From assembly GCA_963661325.1 (NCBI GenBank), contig CAVLBP010000038.1:1-19726 (forward strand): 19,726 bases of DNA, in the 5' to 3' direction. Positions within the stretch are counted from its first letter, which is position 1, and each line of letters opens with the position of its first letter. The DNA comes from Pararoseburia sp963661325. Lineage in GTDB: Bacteria > Bacillota > Clostridia > Lachnospirales > Lachnospiraceae. This document shows positions 1 to 6,874 of the stretch, piece by piece. Under the pieces are notes generated by a model. The model searched no databases, was not told where the DNA came from, and was given only the letters and a program-made list of their open reading frames with translations. Made by a program: the position numbers and the translations under genes.

Positions 1-99
1 GTCAATCTGATCGTGGCACAGAGAGCCTATGAGATGAATTCTAAGGCGATCACAACGTCCGATACCATGCTGGAACAGGCAAACAATCTCAAACGATAG
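1..99 (+). CDS. flgG: Flagellar basal-body distal rod protein FlgG, C-terminal fragment
   Basis: Only the last 32 codons are in the window; the gene begins to the left. The visible end carries the block VNLIVAQRAYEMNSKA followed by ANNLKR and a TAG stop at 97-99. This is the C-terminal helix conserved in the FlgE/F/G rod and hook proteins, in which the family packs its terminal coiled coil, and the ANNLKR ending fits FlgG best. The protein builds the distal rod that carries torque from the motor to the hook. A rod-binding protein gene starts 13 bases downstream, as expected in a flagellar operon. The paralogue FlgF is the main alternative, because the diagnostic N-terminal part is missing. 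Confidence 0.85.
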   Translation, partial: VNLIVAQRAYEMNSKAITTSDTMLEQANNLKR

Positions 100-112
100 G
101 AGGAAATAGGGT

Positions 113-472
113 ATGAGTTTATCAGTAGATGGTTTATCTTCTTATTACGATACGGTTTCTTCCAATGCGCAGTCATCCAGCAGATCGGACAAGGCAACCA
201 GCGCACTTTCCGGGCTTTCTTCTGATTCTTCAGAGGAAGATCTGGTAAATGCCGTAGAGTCTTTTGAATCCTATATGTTAGAACAGGTCATCAAGCAGAT
301 GAAGGACAGCGTGACTTCGGATGATGATCAGGATTCGACCATGAGCCAGTATACCGATATGTATATGGACGCAACGATCCAGCAACTTGCAGGCGAGATG
401 GTATCAGAATATGGCGGTAGTCTGACAGACCAACTGGTCGATCAGATGAAGCGCAATTACGGAATAGAGTAG
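113..472 (+). CDS. flgJ: Rod-binding protein, FlgJ N-terminal type
   Basis: A 119-residue protein with a Ser/Asp-rich, probably disordered N-terminus (residues 1-40) followed by the rod-binding domain. Residues around 46-65 read AVESFESYMLEQVIKQMKDS, the amphipathic helix typical of the FlgJ rod-binding domain (FE..ML.Q..KQM). It would chaperone or cap the growing flagellar rod. The muramidase domain that proteobacterial FlgJ carries at its C-terminus is absent, which is usual in Clostridia, where this short form stands alone. AGGAGG at 98-103 overlaps the upstream stop and lies nine bases before the ATG, so translation is probably coupled to flgG. The assignment rests on the motif and the flagellar context. 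Confidence 0.8.
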   Translation: MSLSVDGLSSYYDTVSSNAQSSSRSDKATSALSGLSSDSSEEDLVNAVESFESYMLEQVIKQMKDSVTSDDDQDSTMSQYTDMYMDATIQQLAGEMVSEYGGSLTDQLVDQMKRNYGIE

Positions 473-490
473 GATAGGACTACATAATCG

Positions 491-2713
491 ATGGAAGATT
501 TACAAGGCTATGTGGAACACATCGTGTTCCGCAATGCGGATAACGGTTATACCGTACTCAATTTAATAAGCGAAGAAGATGAGATCACATGTGTAGGAAT
601 CTTCCCTGTCGTCACGGAGGGGGAGATTCTTTTATTACATGGGGAATACACATCACATCCGACCTATGGCGAGCAGTTTCAGATGAAATCCTATGAAGCC
701 AAGGCACCGGAAGATGTTCTTTCTATGGAACGCTACTTGGCATCCGGAGCCATCAAAGGGATCGGTGTGGCACTGGCATCCCGTATCGTGCGCCGGTTTA
801 AAAAGGATACCTTCCGCATCATGGAAGAGGAACCGGAACGACTCGCGGAGATCAAGGGGATCAGTGAGCGCATGGCGATGGAGATCTCCAGCCAGATGGT
901 AGAAAAGAAAGATCTGCGGGATGCCATGATTTTTTTGGAAAAATATGGTATTACCAGTAATCTGGCGGTCAGGATCTATCAGGTATATGGGCAGGAAATT
1001 TACAGTGTCATCCGTGAGAACCCTTATCGTATGGCAGAGGAAGTGCCGGGGATCGGCTTTAAGATAGCAGATGAGATTGCTCAGCGTGTCGGCATCCGTA
1101 CCGATTCAGACTTTCGTATCCGGTGCGGTATCCTCTATTGCCTGACAGGGGCATCGACGCTGGGACATACTTATCTGCCAAGGGAAGAATTGCTCCGCTA
1201 CGCCAATCAGTTGCTTGGCGTTGCCCCGGAACACATTGAGGAGCATGTCATGAACCTTGCCATGGATGGCAAGGTGGAATTAAAAGAAGAGGGCGTGTAT
1301 GCCAAGAGTTTTTACCGCATGGAGCAGGTGTCGGCAGGGCTTTTGCACGCTTTGAATGAGACTTATGATGTGACCCCTGCCAAACTGACCCAGGCGATCG
1401 CCAGGATCCAGAAGGAAGAAGATATGGAACTGGATGAGTGGCAGGCAGAGGCGGTCCGACAGGCAGCGACGCATGGGCTCTTTATCCTGACCGGTGGACC
1501 GGGAACAGGAAAGACGACGACCATCCGTGCTATGATCTCTTATTTCGTGAGCGAGGGCTATGACATTTTTCTGGCGGCACCGACAGGACGCGCGGCAAAG
1601 CGTATGAGTGAGACTACCGGATACGAAGCAAAGACCATCCACCGCCTGTTGGAAGTCAATGGGGCGATGAGCGAGGCGAAAGACGATGCCAAGGCGGTTG
1701 GCGGGATGTTTGAGCGCAATGAGTCCAATCCTTTGGAGGCGGATGTCATTATCATTGATGAGATGTCTATGGTGGATATTACCCTTCTGTATGCCCTTTT
1801 AAAGGCAATCGGACATGGAACGCGCCTGATCCTGGTAGGGGACATCAACCAGCTGCCAAGTGTCGGACCGGGCAATGTCCTGCGGGACATCATAGCATCA
1901 GAGTGCTTTCCGGTCGTGACCCTGCAAAAGATCTTCCGTCAGGCGAGCCAGAGTGATATTGTTGTCAATGCGCATAAGATCAACGACGGTCACCATATTG
2001 TACTGGATAATAAGAGCCGGGATTTCTTCCTGCTGAAACGTTATGATGCAGATGTCATCATCAGCGTTATGCTGCAGCTGGTCAAACAAAAAATGCCAAA
2101 ATATGTAGATGCGACACCCTATGATGTTCAGGTGTTGACACCGACACGCAAGGGGCTGCTGGGGGTAGAACGTCTCAATAGCATTTTGCAGCAATATTTG
2201 AACCCCCCGGAAAAAGGAAAGAAAGAGCATCAGGTGGGTGAGCGGATCTTCCGTGAGGGTGACAAGGTCATGCAGATCCGCAACAATTACCAGTTGGAAT
2301 GGGAGATCCGCAGTCGTTATGGACTGGCGATCGACAAAGGACTGGGTGTATTCAATGGGGATGTTGGGATCATTCAGGAGATCAATGACTACAGCAGCAC
2401 GGTCAGTGTACTCTATGATGAGAATAAATTGGTGATCTATCCTTTTAAGGGCTTGGATGAACTGGAATTAGCCTACGCGATCACCATTCATAAATCGCAG
2501 GGAAGCGAGTATCCGGCGGTAGTCATGCCGCTGCTTCCGGGACCGCGTATGCTTATGAACCGGAATCTTTTATATACGGCTGTGACCAGAGCACGCAAGT
2601 GTATTACCATTGTGGGGGATGAAAATGTATTTTACCAGATGATCGATAATACGACGCAGCAGCGTCGGTATTCCGGATTGAAAGAAAGATTAAAAGAGGC
2701 CTCGCTCATATAA
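491..2713 (+). CDS. recD2: ATP-dependent RecD2-type DNA helicase (SF1B)
   Basis: A 740-residue 5'-3' superfamily 1B helicase of the RecD2 type, which acts in DNA repair and replication without RecBC. Order along the protein: N-terminal OB-like region (about 1-80), helix-hairpin-helix region (about 85-200, with GIKGIG and PGIGFKIAD), a Q-like motif (LDEWQAEAV, from 314), Walker A GGPGTGKTT from 335, Walker B IIIDEMSM with D423/E424, GDINQLPSVGPG, FRQASQSDIV, and the C-terminal TIHKSQGSEYP (from 665) and YTAVTRARK motifs. Length matches the family. It starts 18 bases after the flgJ-like gene with only a modest AGGA-type ribosome site, so it is probably co-transcribed with the flagellar genes. 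The stop codon lies inside the downstream hairpin. Confidence 0.95.
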   Translation: MEDLQGYVEHIVFRNADNGYTVLNLISEEDEITCVGIFPVVTEGEILLLHGEYTSHPTYGEQFQMKSYEAKAPEDVLSMERYLASGAIKGIGVALASRIVRRFKKDTFRIMEEEPERLAEIKGISERMAMEISSQMVEKKDLRDAMIFLEKYGITSNLAVRIYQVYGQEIYSVIRENPYRMAEEVPGIGFKIADEIAQRVGIRTDSDFRIRCGILYCLTGASTLGHTYLPREELLRYANQLLGVAPEHIEEHVMNLAMDGKVELKEEGVYAKSFYRMEQVSAGLLHALNETYDVTPAKLTQAIARIQKEEDMELDEWQAEAVRQAATHGLFILTGGPGTGKTTTIRAMISYFVSEGYDIFLAAPTGRAAKRMSETTGYEAKTIHRLLEVNGAMSEAKDDAKAVGGMFERNESNPLEADVIIIDEMSMVDITLLYALLKAIGHGTRLILVGDINQLPSVGPGNVLRDIIASECFPVVTLQKIFRQASQSDIVVNAHKINDGHHIVLDNKSRDFFLLKRYDADVIISVMLQLVKQKMPKYVDATPYDVQVLTPTRKGLLGVERLNSILQQYLNPPEKGKKEHQVGERIFREGDKVMQIRNNYQLEWEIRSRYGLAIDKGLGVFNGDVGIIQEINDYSSTVSVLYDENKLVIYPFKGLDELELAYAITIHKSQGSEYPAVVMPLLPGPRMLMNRNLLYTAVTRARKCITIVGDENVFYQMIDNTTQQRRYSGLKERLKEASLI

Positions 2714-2724
2714 GCGAAGCCTCT
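2695..2724 (-). terminator. Rho-independent terminator between convergent genes
   Basis: An inverted repeat AGAGGC-C-TCGCT / AGCGA-A-GCCTCT with a 6-base loop. On the minus strand the stem is followed by TTTTAATCTTTC, giving a usable U-tract for the lipoprotein gene. On the plus strand the tail is GAAAAATATCTTTT, which is weaker. It sits across the last codons and the stop of recD2, so it may end both converging transcripts but is best supported for the minus strand. Confidence 0.7.
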
Positions 2725-2736
2725 GAAAAATATCTT

Positions 2737-4038
2737 TTATTCTGCTGTATCATCACTACTGATTCTTGTAGTGGTGGATCCAATTTCGTAGTTTGCAAAA
2801 TAATCATTGATCTCGTGGAAAGATTTTGGAAATGTCATTCCAAGACTTTCGGCACGGGAAGCATTGTATAGTTTGATATTCTTGGCAGGAGAATTGGTGA
2901 TCTTGATGTTACCCGGATCTTCTCCATCTACTAAAATGCGGTAGACCATCTTGCCGGCAGCATATCCCATAGCATAAGGGTCTTTGTACATAGATACCAG
3001 TGTCTGCTGCCCGAGCATATCGTCGCCGCCGACCGTTCCGGTGCCGGATGCTGTGGCAATACCAGCGATCGTCTGGGCTTCGCTGGTCAACTGGCTTTCA
3101 GCAGGCAGGAAGAGAACACTGCACTCGTTGCAGGCGTATTGTACGATGTCTTCTAAGGAAGCATCCGCTGCAAGCGGTTCTGTGTTGGCTGCGGATAAAT
3201 CCGGTGTCCAGCTGGCAGAAGTGCTTGCAACATGCGCACTGCTTGGAGAAAAGATGCCACTCAAAAGATCATTGTCCGCAAAAGATGCCACATTGTTGTT
3301 GCTGCCCTCTGTGACAGAGGAGGCGATCTGCTTGGTTGGAACAATGGCAGTTGCATCGGTCAATTCGTCGCTGATGTTGCTATCAGTATCATCAGAAGGA
3401 AGTGCGTATTCTTTCCAAGGGATGCCTGCCTGATCCAGATATTTTTCCATAAGAACATTCTGGTAAATGCCGTCCGTATCTTCCGGATTGTATAGGAGTC
3501 CGACAGATTGCAGATCCGGTGTTGCCTCGATCAGGAGTGATAACTGTTCCTCCAGATTTGGCTTGGATGAAATACCGGTCACATTGGTACCTGTTTTTTT
3601 GTTCCAGGAGGAATCGGAGGCGGTAGCCAGGTGAAGGAGGCTCTGGTAGTCCATCACGGCAGCACCGACGATCGGAATATTCTCAGTCGCCGTAGCGGCG
3701 GAAGACAGGCTCTTTTTCCCGTTTGCAAAGATCAGGTCTGTACCGGCGGCGACATAATCTGCACAGATACTGTCCGTGCCGATCGTGTCGTTAGCGGTCA
3801 TGGTCGTGACATTGACATGAGAAGATCCGAAAAGATCTGTCAGGGCATCGTTAAAGCCCTGTGAGATATTGTCGTAATAGTCGCTGTCCTCATCCTGACA
3901 GAGACTGATATTATATACTGTATCGTCTTCTTCCGGCAGGCTGGTATAGCCGGAGGACTTGTCTTTGCCGCAAGCCGGAAGTGACACTGCCAGAATGGCT
4001 GCAAGCCCGGTACAGGCAAAACGTTTTATATTTAGCAT
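2737..4038 (-). CDS. ABC_sub_bind (TrpX-like) substrate-binding lipoprotein
   Basis: A 433-residue exported lipoprotein. The start chosen is the ATG at 4038-4036, because GGAGG lies 11 bases before it; the in-frame ATG at 4056 overlaps that ribosome site. Residues 1-23 form a lipoprotein signal peptide with lipobox LPAC (Cys23). The mature part has the two-lobed binding fold of the TrpX/YtpX family: NIPIVGAAVMDY, TGISSKPNLEEQLSLL, SVGLLYNPEDT, and the end block DPYAMGYAAGKMVYRIL.GEDPGNI. Relatives bind tryptophan, tyrosine or other small ligands, so the ligand here is unknown. A Ser/Thr/Ala/Asn/Asp-rich stretch at about residues 212-290 is extra relative to the usual length of about 320-340. 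No permease or ATPase gene is adjacent. It lies on the opposite strand, between recD2 and comF. Confidence 0.8.
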   Translation of the reverse strand: MLNIKRFACTGLAAILAVSLPACGKDKSSGYTSLPEEDDTVYNISLCQDEDSDYYDNISQGFNDALTDLFGSSHVNVTTMTANDTIGTDSICADYVAAGTDLIFANGKKSLSSAATATENIPIVGAAVMDYQSLLHLATASDSSWNKKTGTNVTGISSKPNLEEQLSLLIEATPDLQSVGLLYNPEDTDGIYQNVLMEKYLDQAGIPWKEYALPSDDTDSNISDELTDATAIVPTKQIASSVTEGSNNNVASFADNDLLSGIFSPSSAHVASTSASWTPDLSAANTEPLAADASLEDIVQYACNECSVLFLPAESQLTSEAQTIAGIATASGTGTVGGDDMLGQQTLVSMYKDPYAMGYAAGKMVYRILVDGEDPGNIKITNSPAKNIKLYNASRAESLGMTFPKSFHEINDYFANYEIGSTTTRISSDDTAE

Positions 4039-4061
4039 AGTTAGAAAAACCTCCATATAAT
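4032..4061 (+). promoter_or_regulatory. Possible promoter for comF
   Basis: A perfect TATAAT at 4056-4061 is preceded, 18 bases away, by TTAGCA (4032-4037, four of six matches). Transcription would start near 4068 and reach the comF ATG after about 37 bases. The -35 is weak and lies over the start codon of the opposite lipoprotein gene. Confidence 0.4.
4050..4054 (-). promoter_or_regulatory. Ribosome binding site that decides the lipoprotein start
   Basis: GGAGG on the minus strand, 11 bases before the ATG at 4038. It overlaps the codons of a possible upstream ATG at 4056, which rules that start out. Confidence 0.75.
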
Positions 4062-4076
4062 TAACTCTGAAATTAC

Positions 4077-4105
4077 ATTTTAAAGAGAGGGGAGAAAAAA
4101 GTCAA
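4077..4105 (-). promoter_or_regulatory. Sigma-A-type promoter for the lipoprotein gene
   Basis: On the minus strand TTGACT (4105-4100) and TAAAAT (4082-4077) are separated by exactly 17 bases, five of six matches to each consensus hexamer. Transcription would begin near 4070, leaving about 30 bases of leader with GGAGG in place. The -35 box overlaps the first base of the comF start codon. Confidence 0.6.
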
Positions 4106-4860
4106 TGAGGGGTCATAGAAAATACATACTGCCACAAAAATTGCTGAAGGGGATCCGGAAGGAAATTTTCCCGGAACGCTGTCCGGGATGCAATGAGATC
4201 TTGTTTGAAAGGGAAAAGGAAAAGGGTTTTTGCAGATCGTGCTCTGAGAAGATCTTTTATATAGGAGATGGGGGATGCGTCAAATGCGGAAAGGCACTGG
4301 CGGATCTTAGGCAGGATCTGTGCATGGATTGTAGGAAAAAGCAGCATGCTTTTACACAGAACCGGGCGGTATATGCGTATGACGGACCTATGAAAGAGGC
4401 AATGTATCGCTTTAAATACAGTAATTGTCGTGCCTATCGGCGGACTTTTGCGGAGGATGCCTGGCGAATTTATGGAAAGTGGCTCAGGGAACTGGATGTG
4501 GACGCTGTGGTTCCGGTGCCTATGTATGCAAAGAAAAAAAGACAGCGTGGTTATAATCAGGCTGAGGTTTTTGCAGAGGAAATTGCTGAGCGGATGGGGG
4601 GGCATCTTGATGCATCCTTGGTCGTACGAACGAAGAATACAATGGCATTGAAGAAACTGAACGATCAGGAAAGAAAAAAGAATTTGGAAAATGCTTTCAA
4701 AATCAGAAAAAAAGGTGTAAAATTAAACAAAATTCTGTTAATTGATGATATCTATACGACAGGGAGCACATTGGACGGTGTGACCGAGGCTCTTTTGGCA
4801 TCGGGAGTACGTCAGGTCTATTGCCTGACGATCTGCGCCGGCAGAGAAAAGCATGTGTGA
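4105..4860 (+). CDS. comF: ComF family phosphoribosyltransferase-like competence protein
   Basis: A 251-residue ComFC-type protein. The N-terminus has four CxxC pairs (Cys26/29, 43/46, 58/61, 73/76), enough for zinc binding. The C-terminal half is a type I phosphoribosyltransferase fold: VVPVPMYAKKKRQRGYNQAE followed by the PRPP-loop motif LIDDIYTTGST (D214, D215 to T222). In Bacillus and Haemophilus the orthologue is needed for uptake of transforming DNA. Its exact enzymatic activity is not settled. The helicase partner comFA is not in this window. The next gene starts 16 bases after the stop, matching the comFC-yvyF order of Bacillus subtilis. A GAGGGGAG ribosome site lies at 4087-4094. Confidence 0.88.
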   Translation: MRGHRKYILPQKLLKGIRKEIFPERCPGCNEILFEREKEKGFCRSCSEKIFYIGDGGCVKCGKALADLRQDLCMDCRKKQHAFTQNRAVYAYDGPMKEAMYRFKYSNCRAYRRTFAEDAWRIYGKWLRELDVDAVVPVPMYAKKKRQRGYNQAEVFAEEIAERMGGHLDASLVVRTKNTMALKKLNDQERKKNLENAFKIRKKGVKLNKILLIDDIYTTGSTLDGVTEALLASGVRQVYCLTICAGREKHV

Positions 4861-4876
4861 CCGGGAGGAGGAAAAT

Positions 4877-5287
4877 ATGGACGTACGAAATTGCAGACAG
4901 TGTGGCAGATTGTTTAATTATCTGGGAGGACCGCCTATTTGTCCTGCTTGCAGGGAGGCTGTCGAGGAAAAGTTCCAGCAGGTCAAAGAATATGTGCGGC
5001 TTCATCCGGGTTCAAGCATCCAGATGGTGGCAGAAGACAATGAAGTGAGTGTACAGCAGATCCGCCAGTGGATCCGTGAGGAGAGACTGGAGTTTTCGGC
5101 AGATTCACCAGTTGGTATCGAGTGTGAGGGATGCGGCGTTTCTATCCGTACCGGTCGATTCTGTGAGGCATGTAAAAGCCGTATGTGTGGTGATTTCAGC
5201 AATGCAATCCAGCGCCGGCAGCCAAAGGAGGCAGCACCTGCCCGCAAGACTTCCCACGAATCAGACAAGATGCGTTTTCTTAAGTGA
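4877..5287 (+). CDS. yvyF: YvyF-type flagellar-operon zinc-finger protein
   Basis: A 136-residue protein matching the TIGR03826 'flagellar operon protein' pattern. It has an N-terminal zinc-ribbon-like pair (Cys6/9 and Cys22/25), a central helix-turn-helix-like segment (about 45-72, SIQMVAEDNEVSVQQIRQWI) and a second set of Cys pairs (Cys83/86 and Cys96/99), then a basic tail. The ATG at 4877 is chosen because GGAGGAGG ends at 4871; an earlier in-frame ATG at 4853 lies inside comF and lacks a site. In B. subtilis yvyF sits between comFC and flgM and is linked to control of flagellar gene expression. Here flgM does not follow; a terminator does. Family placement is fairly sure, but the molecular role is not. 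Confidence 0.8.
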   Translation: MDVRNCRQCGRLFNYLGGPPICPACREAVEEKFQQVKEYVRLHPGSSIQMVAEDNEVSVQQIRQWIREERLEFSADSPVGIECEGCGVSIRTGRFCEACKSRMCGDFSNAIQRRQPKEAAPARKTSHESDKMRFLK

Positions 5288-5304
5288 TTACATGTACATA
5301 GTCA

Positions 5305-5347
5305 AATACCCCTTTTTCTTTTTTATGATGAAGGGGTATTTTTATGT
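5305..5347 (+). terminator. Rho-independent terminator after yvyF
   Basis: A perfect 10-bp stem, AATACCCCTT (5305-5314) with AAGGGGTATT (5331-5340), a 16-base T-rich loop, and a trailing TTTATGTTTTT. It closes the comF-yvyF transcript before the next promoter. Confidence 0.85.
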
Positions 5348-5373
5348 TTTTCTTGTGTATTCCCCATGCAAGG

Positions 5374-5401
5374 TTGCGCCGAGATTTGATTATGTTATAA
5401 T
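5374..5401 (+). promoter_or_regulatory. Extended -10 sigma-A promoter of the cdaA operon
   Basis: TTGCGC (5374-5379), a 16-base spacer, then TATAAT (5396-5401) preceded by TG one base upstream, which makes an extended -10. It lies between a strong terminator and the first gene of a long plus-strand run (5462 to at least 10635), so it is the likely promoter for the membrane genes, cdaA, cdaR, glmM and possibly HPr and leuA. Confidence 0.65.
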
Positions 5402-5448
5402 GTGATGTAGTGGTGAGCAGTGTATGTATGCACACAAGTAAGAAATAC

Positions 5449-5454
5449 AGGAGG
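5449..5454 (+). promoter_or_regulatory. Ribosome binding site that decides the start at 5462
   Basis: AGGAGG seven bases before the ATG at 5462. It rules out the upstream in-frame ATG at 5420, which lacks such a site and lies close to the promoter. Confidence 0.75.
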
Positions 5455-5461
5455 AAGACGG

Positions 5462-5881
5462 ATGCTAAGCGAACAGCGTGTCATGCACATGACAAAGATG
5501 GCGATGATCGAAGACAAACAAGGCCGCAAACTTGGCCCGGCAATACATTATCGTAGACGTGATTATCTTTCTCTTTGTACCTTGGGAGGAATCTTTCTGG
5601 GAAGCCTGATCTATGCAGCACTGTATGCAGGTCTTATCGTCCTGCTGGTCAGCACTTTGGTGGTCAATATCCATCTGGTTGGATTGATACTTGGCATTTT
5701 ATTGGGATTGGTTCTCTATATATTATATATGTACTATTATCTTCGGATGGTACGCAGACACGCAGCCAAACGATATGACGAGGGCGTGACGCTCTTGCGC
5801 CACTTGCGCAAGGATTACCGGGATCTGCGCGAGATGTATCAGGAAGAGGACTTGTCGAAAATACCTGAGGGATGGGACTAA
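5462..5881 (+). CDS. Unknown small membrane protein, first gene of the cdaA operon
   Basis: A 139-residue protein not recognised as a named family. Residues 1-35 are polar with a basic patch (YRRRD) just before the membrane. Two hydrophobic segments follow (about 38-66 and 70-92) with glycine-rich faces (LGGIFLGS, LILGILLGLVL), and a charged helical tail (95-139, with repeated Arg/Lys/Asp/Glu) that could be a short cytoplasmic coiled coil. The basic flanks suggest both ends are cytoplasmic. It is followed after one base by a second membrane protein gene and then cdaA, so all three are probably made together. It could be a partner of the next protein; no enzyme motif is visible. Confidence 0.75.
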   Translation: MLSEQRVMHMTKMAMIEDKQGRKLGPAIHYRRRDYLSLCTLGGIFLGSLIYAALYAGLIVLLVSTLVVNIHLVGLILGILLGLVLYILYMYYYLRMVRRHAAKRYDEGVTLLRHLRKDYRDLREMYQEEDLSKIPEGWD

Positions 5882-5882
5882 T

Positions 5883-6857
5883 ATGACATTTTTAATACAG
5901 TTACGAACGAAGATCAGGCATTTTATCATAACAAGAGAAGAATGGGTGGTACGCTTGCTCCGTTTTGCGATCGTACTGGCTATCCTCCTGGTCATGAATC
6001 GGTGTTTTGGTTATCAAAAGATCTTAAATCATTGGTGGGTCTCTGTGGTGATCGCGGGTATCAGTATGTTACTTCCGCTGGCAGGGTCTACTTTTATTGT
6101 GATTTTTGTGGGACTTATGCATCTTATGACCTTATCGACGGATGTGGCAGTCGTGGCATTGGTCTTACTGGCGATCAGCTATGCCGTATCCGCATATTTT
6201 CGGGCGGATGATACCTATAATATGATGGTCATACCGGCATGCCGGTATCTCAACATCCCCTTTGTCGTACCTATGGAAGCGGGGCTGATGCGTAGTATTC
6301 ACGAACTCCCTACGATCATATGTGGAAGCGTATTATCCTATTATCTGAAGGCAGTCGTGGAGAATGCTTCGTCTTTTCTGGATCCCAATACGGATCTGAG
6401 CGCGGCAGAGTTGTTACAGGGGCAGATCTTGAACAACAGCATGTTTTACATTTATCTGGTGGCGATGACGGCAATGTTTCTGGTGGTTTACACCGTGCGC
6501 ACCAAGGGCATAGAACATGCATGGCTGGTAGGTGTGCTGTCCGGCGTAGTCGTTGAGTTTGTGTTGATGCTGGCAGGTATCCTCTTTACCGGAGAAAAGG
6601 AAAGTATACCGCTTCTGGTGATCGGTAATGTCGTGACCCTGATCGTGGGGCTGGGCATGGTATTTTTTGCCAGAGGATTTGATTATACGCGTACTGAGCA
6701 TGTACAGTTTGAAGATGATGAATACTACTATTATGTGACGGCAGTGCCAAAGATGCACATACCGGAGCAGGAAAAAGAGATCAAGCGAATTACTTCTGAG
6801 ACATTACCGCTTCCGGTAGATGATCTGGAAGAAACAGAAGAGACACAGGACAATTAA
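5883..6857 (+). CDS. Unknown polytopic membrane protein upstream of cdaA
   Basis: A 324-residue protein with about seven or eight hydrophobic segments between residues 24 and 275, and a soluble acidic C-terminal tail (about 276-324). The tail begins with a striking acidic/aromatic patch, FEDDEYYYYVTAVPKM, and ends in a Glu/Thr-rich stretch. No catalytic, transport or signal motif is recognised. It starts one base after the stop of the previous small membrane gene, with a weak GAGGGATGGG ribosome site that suggests translational coupling, and ends 17 bases before cdaA. Its place suggests a role near the membrane c-di-AMP cyclase or the cell envelope; this is inference from position only. Confidence 0.75.
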   Translation: MTFLIQLRTKIRHFIITREEWVVRLLRFAIVLAILLVMNRCFGYQKILNHWWVSVVIAGISMLLPLAGSTFIVIFVGLMHLMTLSTDVAVVALVLLAISYAVSAYFRADDTYNMMVIPACRYLNIPFVVPMEAGLMRSIHELPTIICGSVLSYYLKAVVENASSFLDPNTDLSAAELLQGQILNNSMFYIYLVAMTAMFLVVYTVRTKGIEHAWLVGVLSGVVVEFVLMLAGILFTGEKESIPLLVIGNVVTLIVGLGMVFFARGFDYTRTEHVQFEDDEYYYYVTAVPKMHIPEQEKEIKRITSETLPLPVDDLEETEETQDN

Positions 6858-6874
6858 GAAAGGAGTGAGATGAT

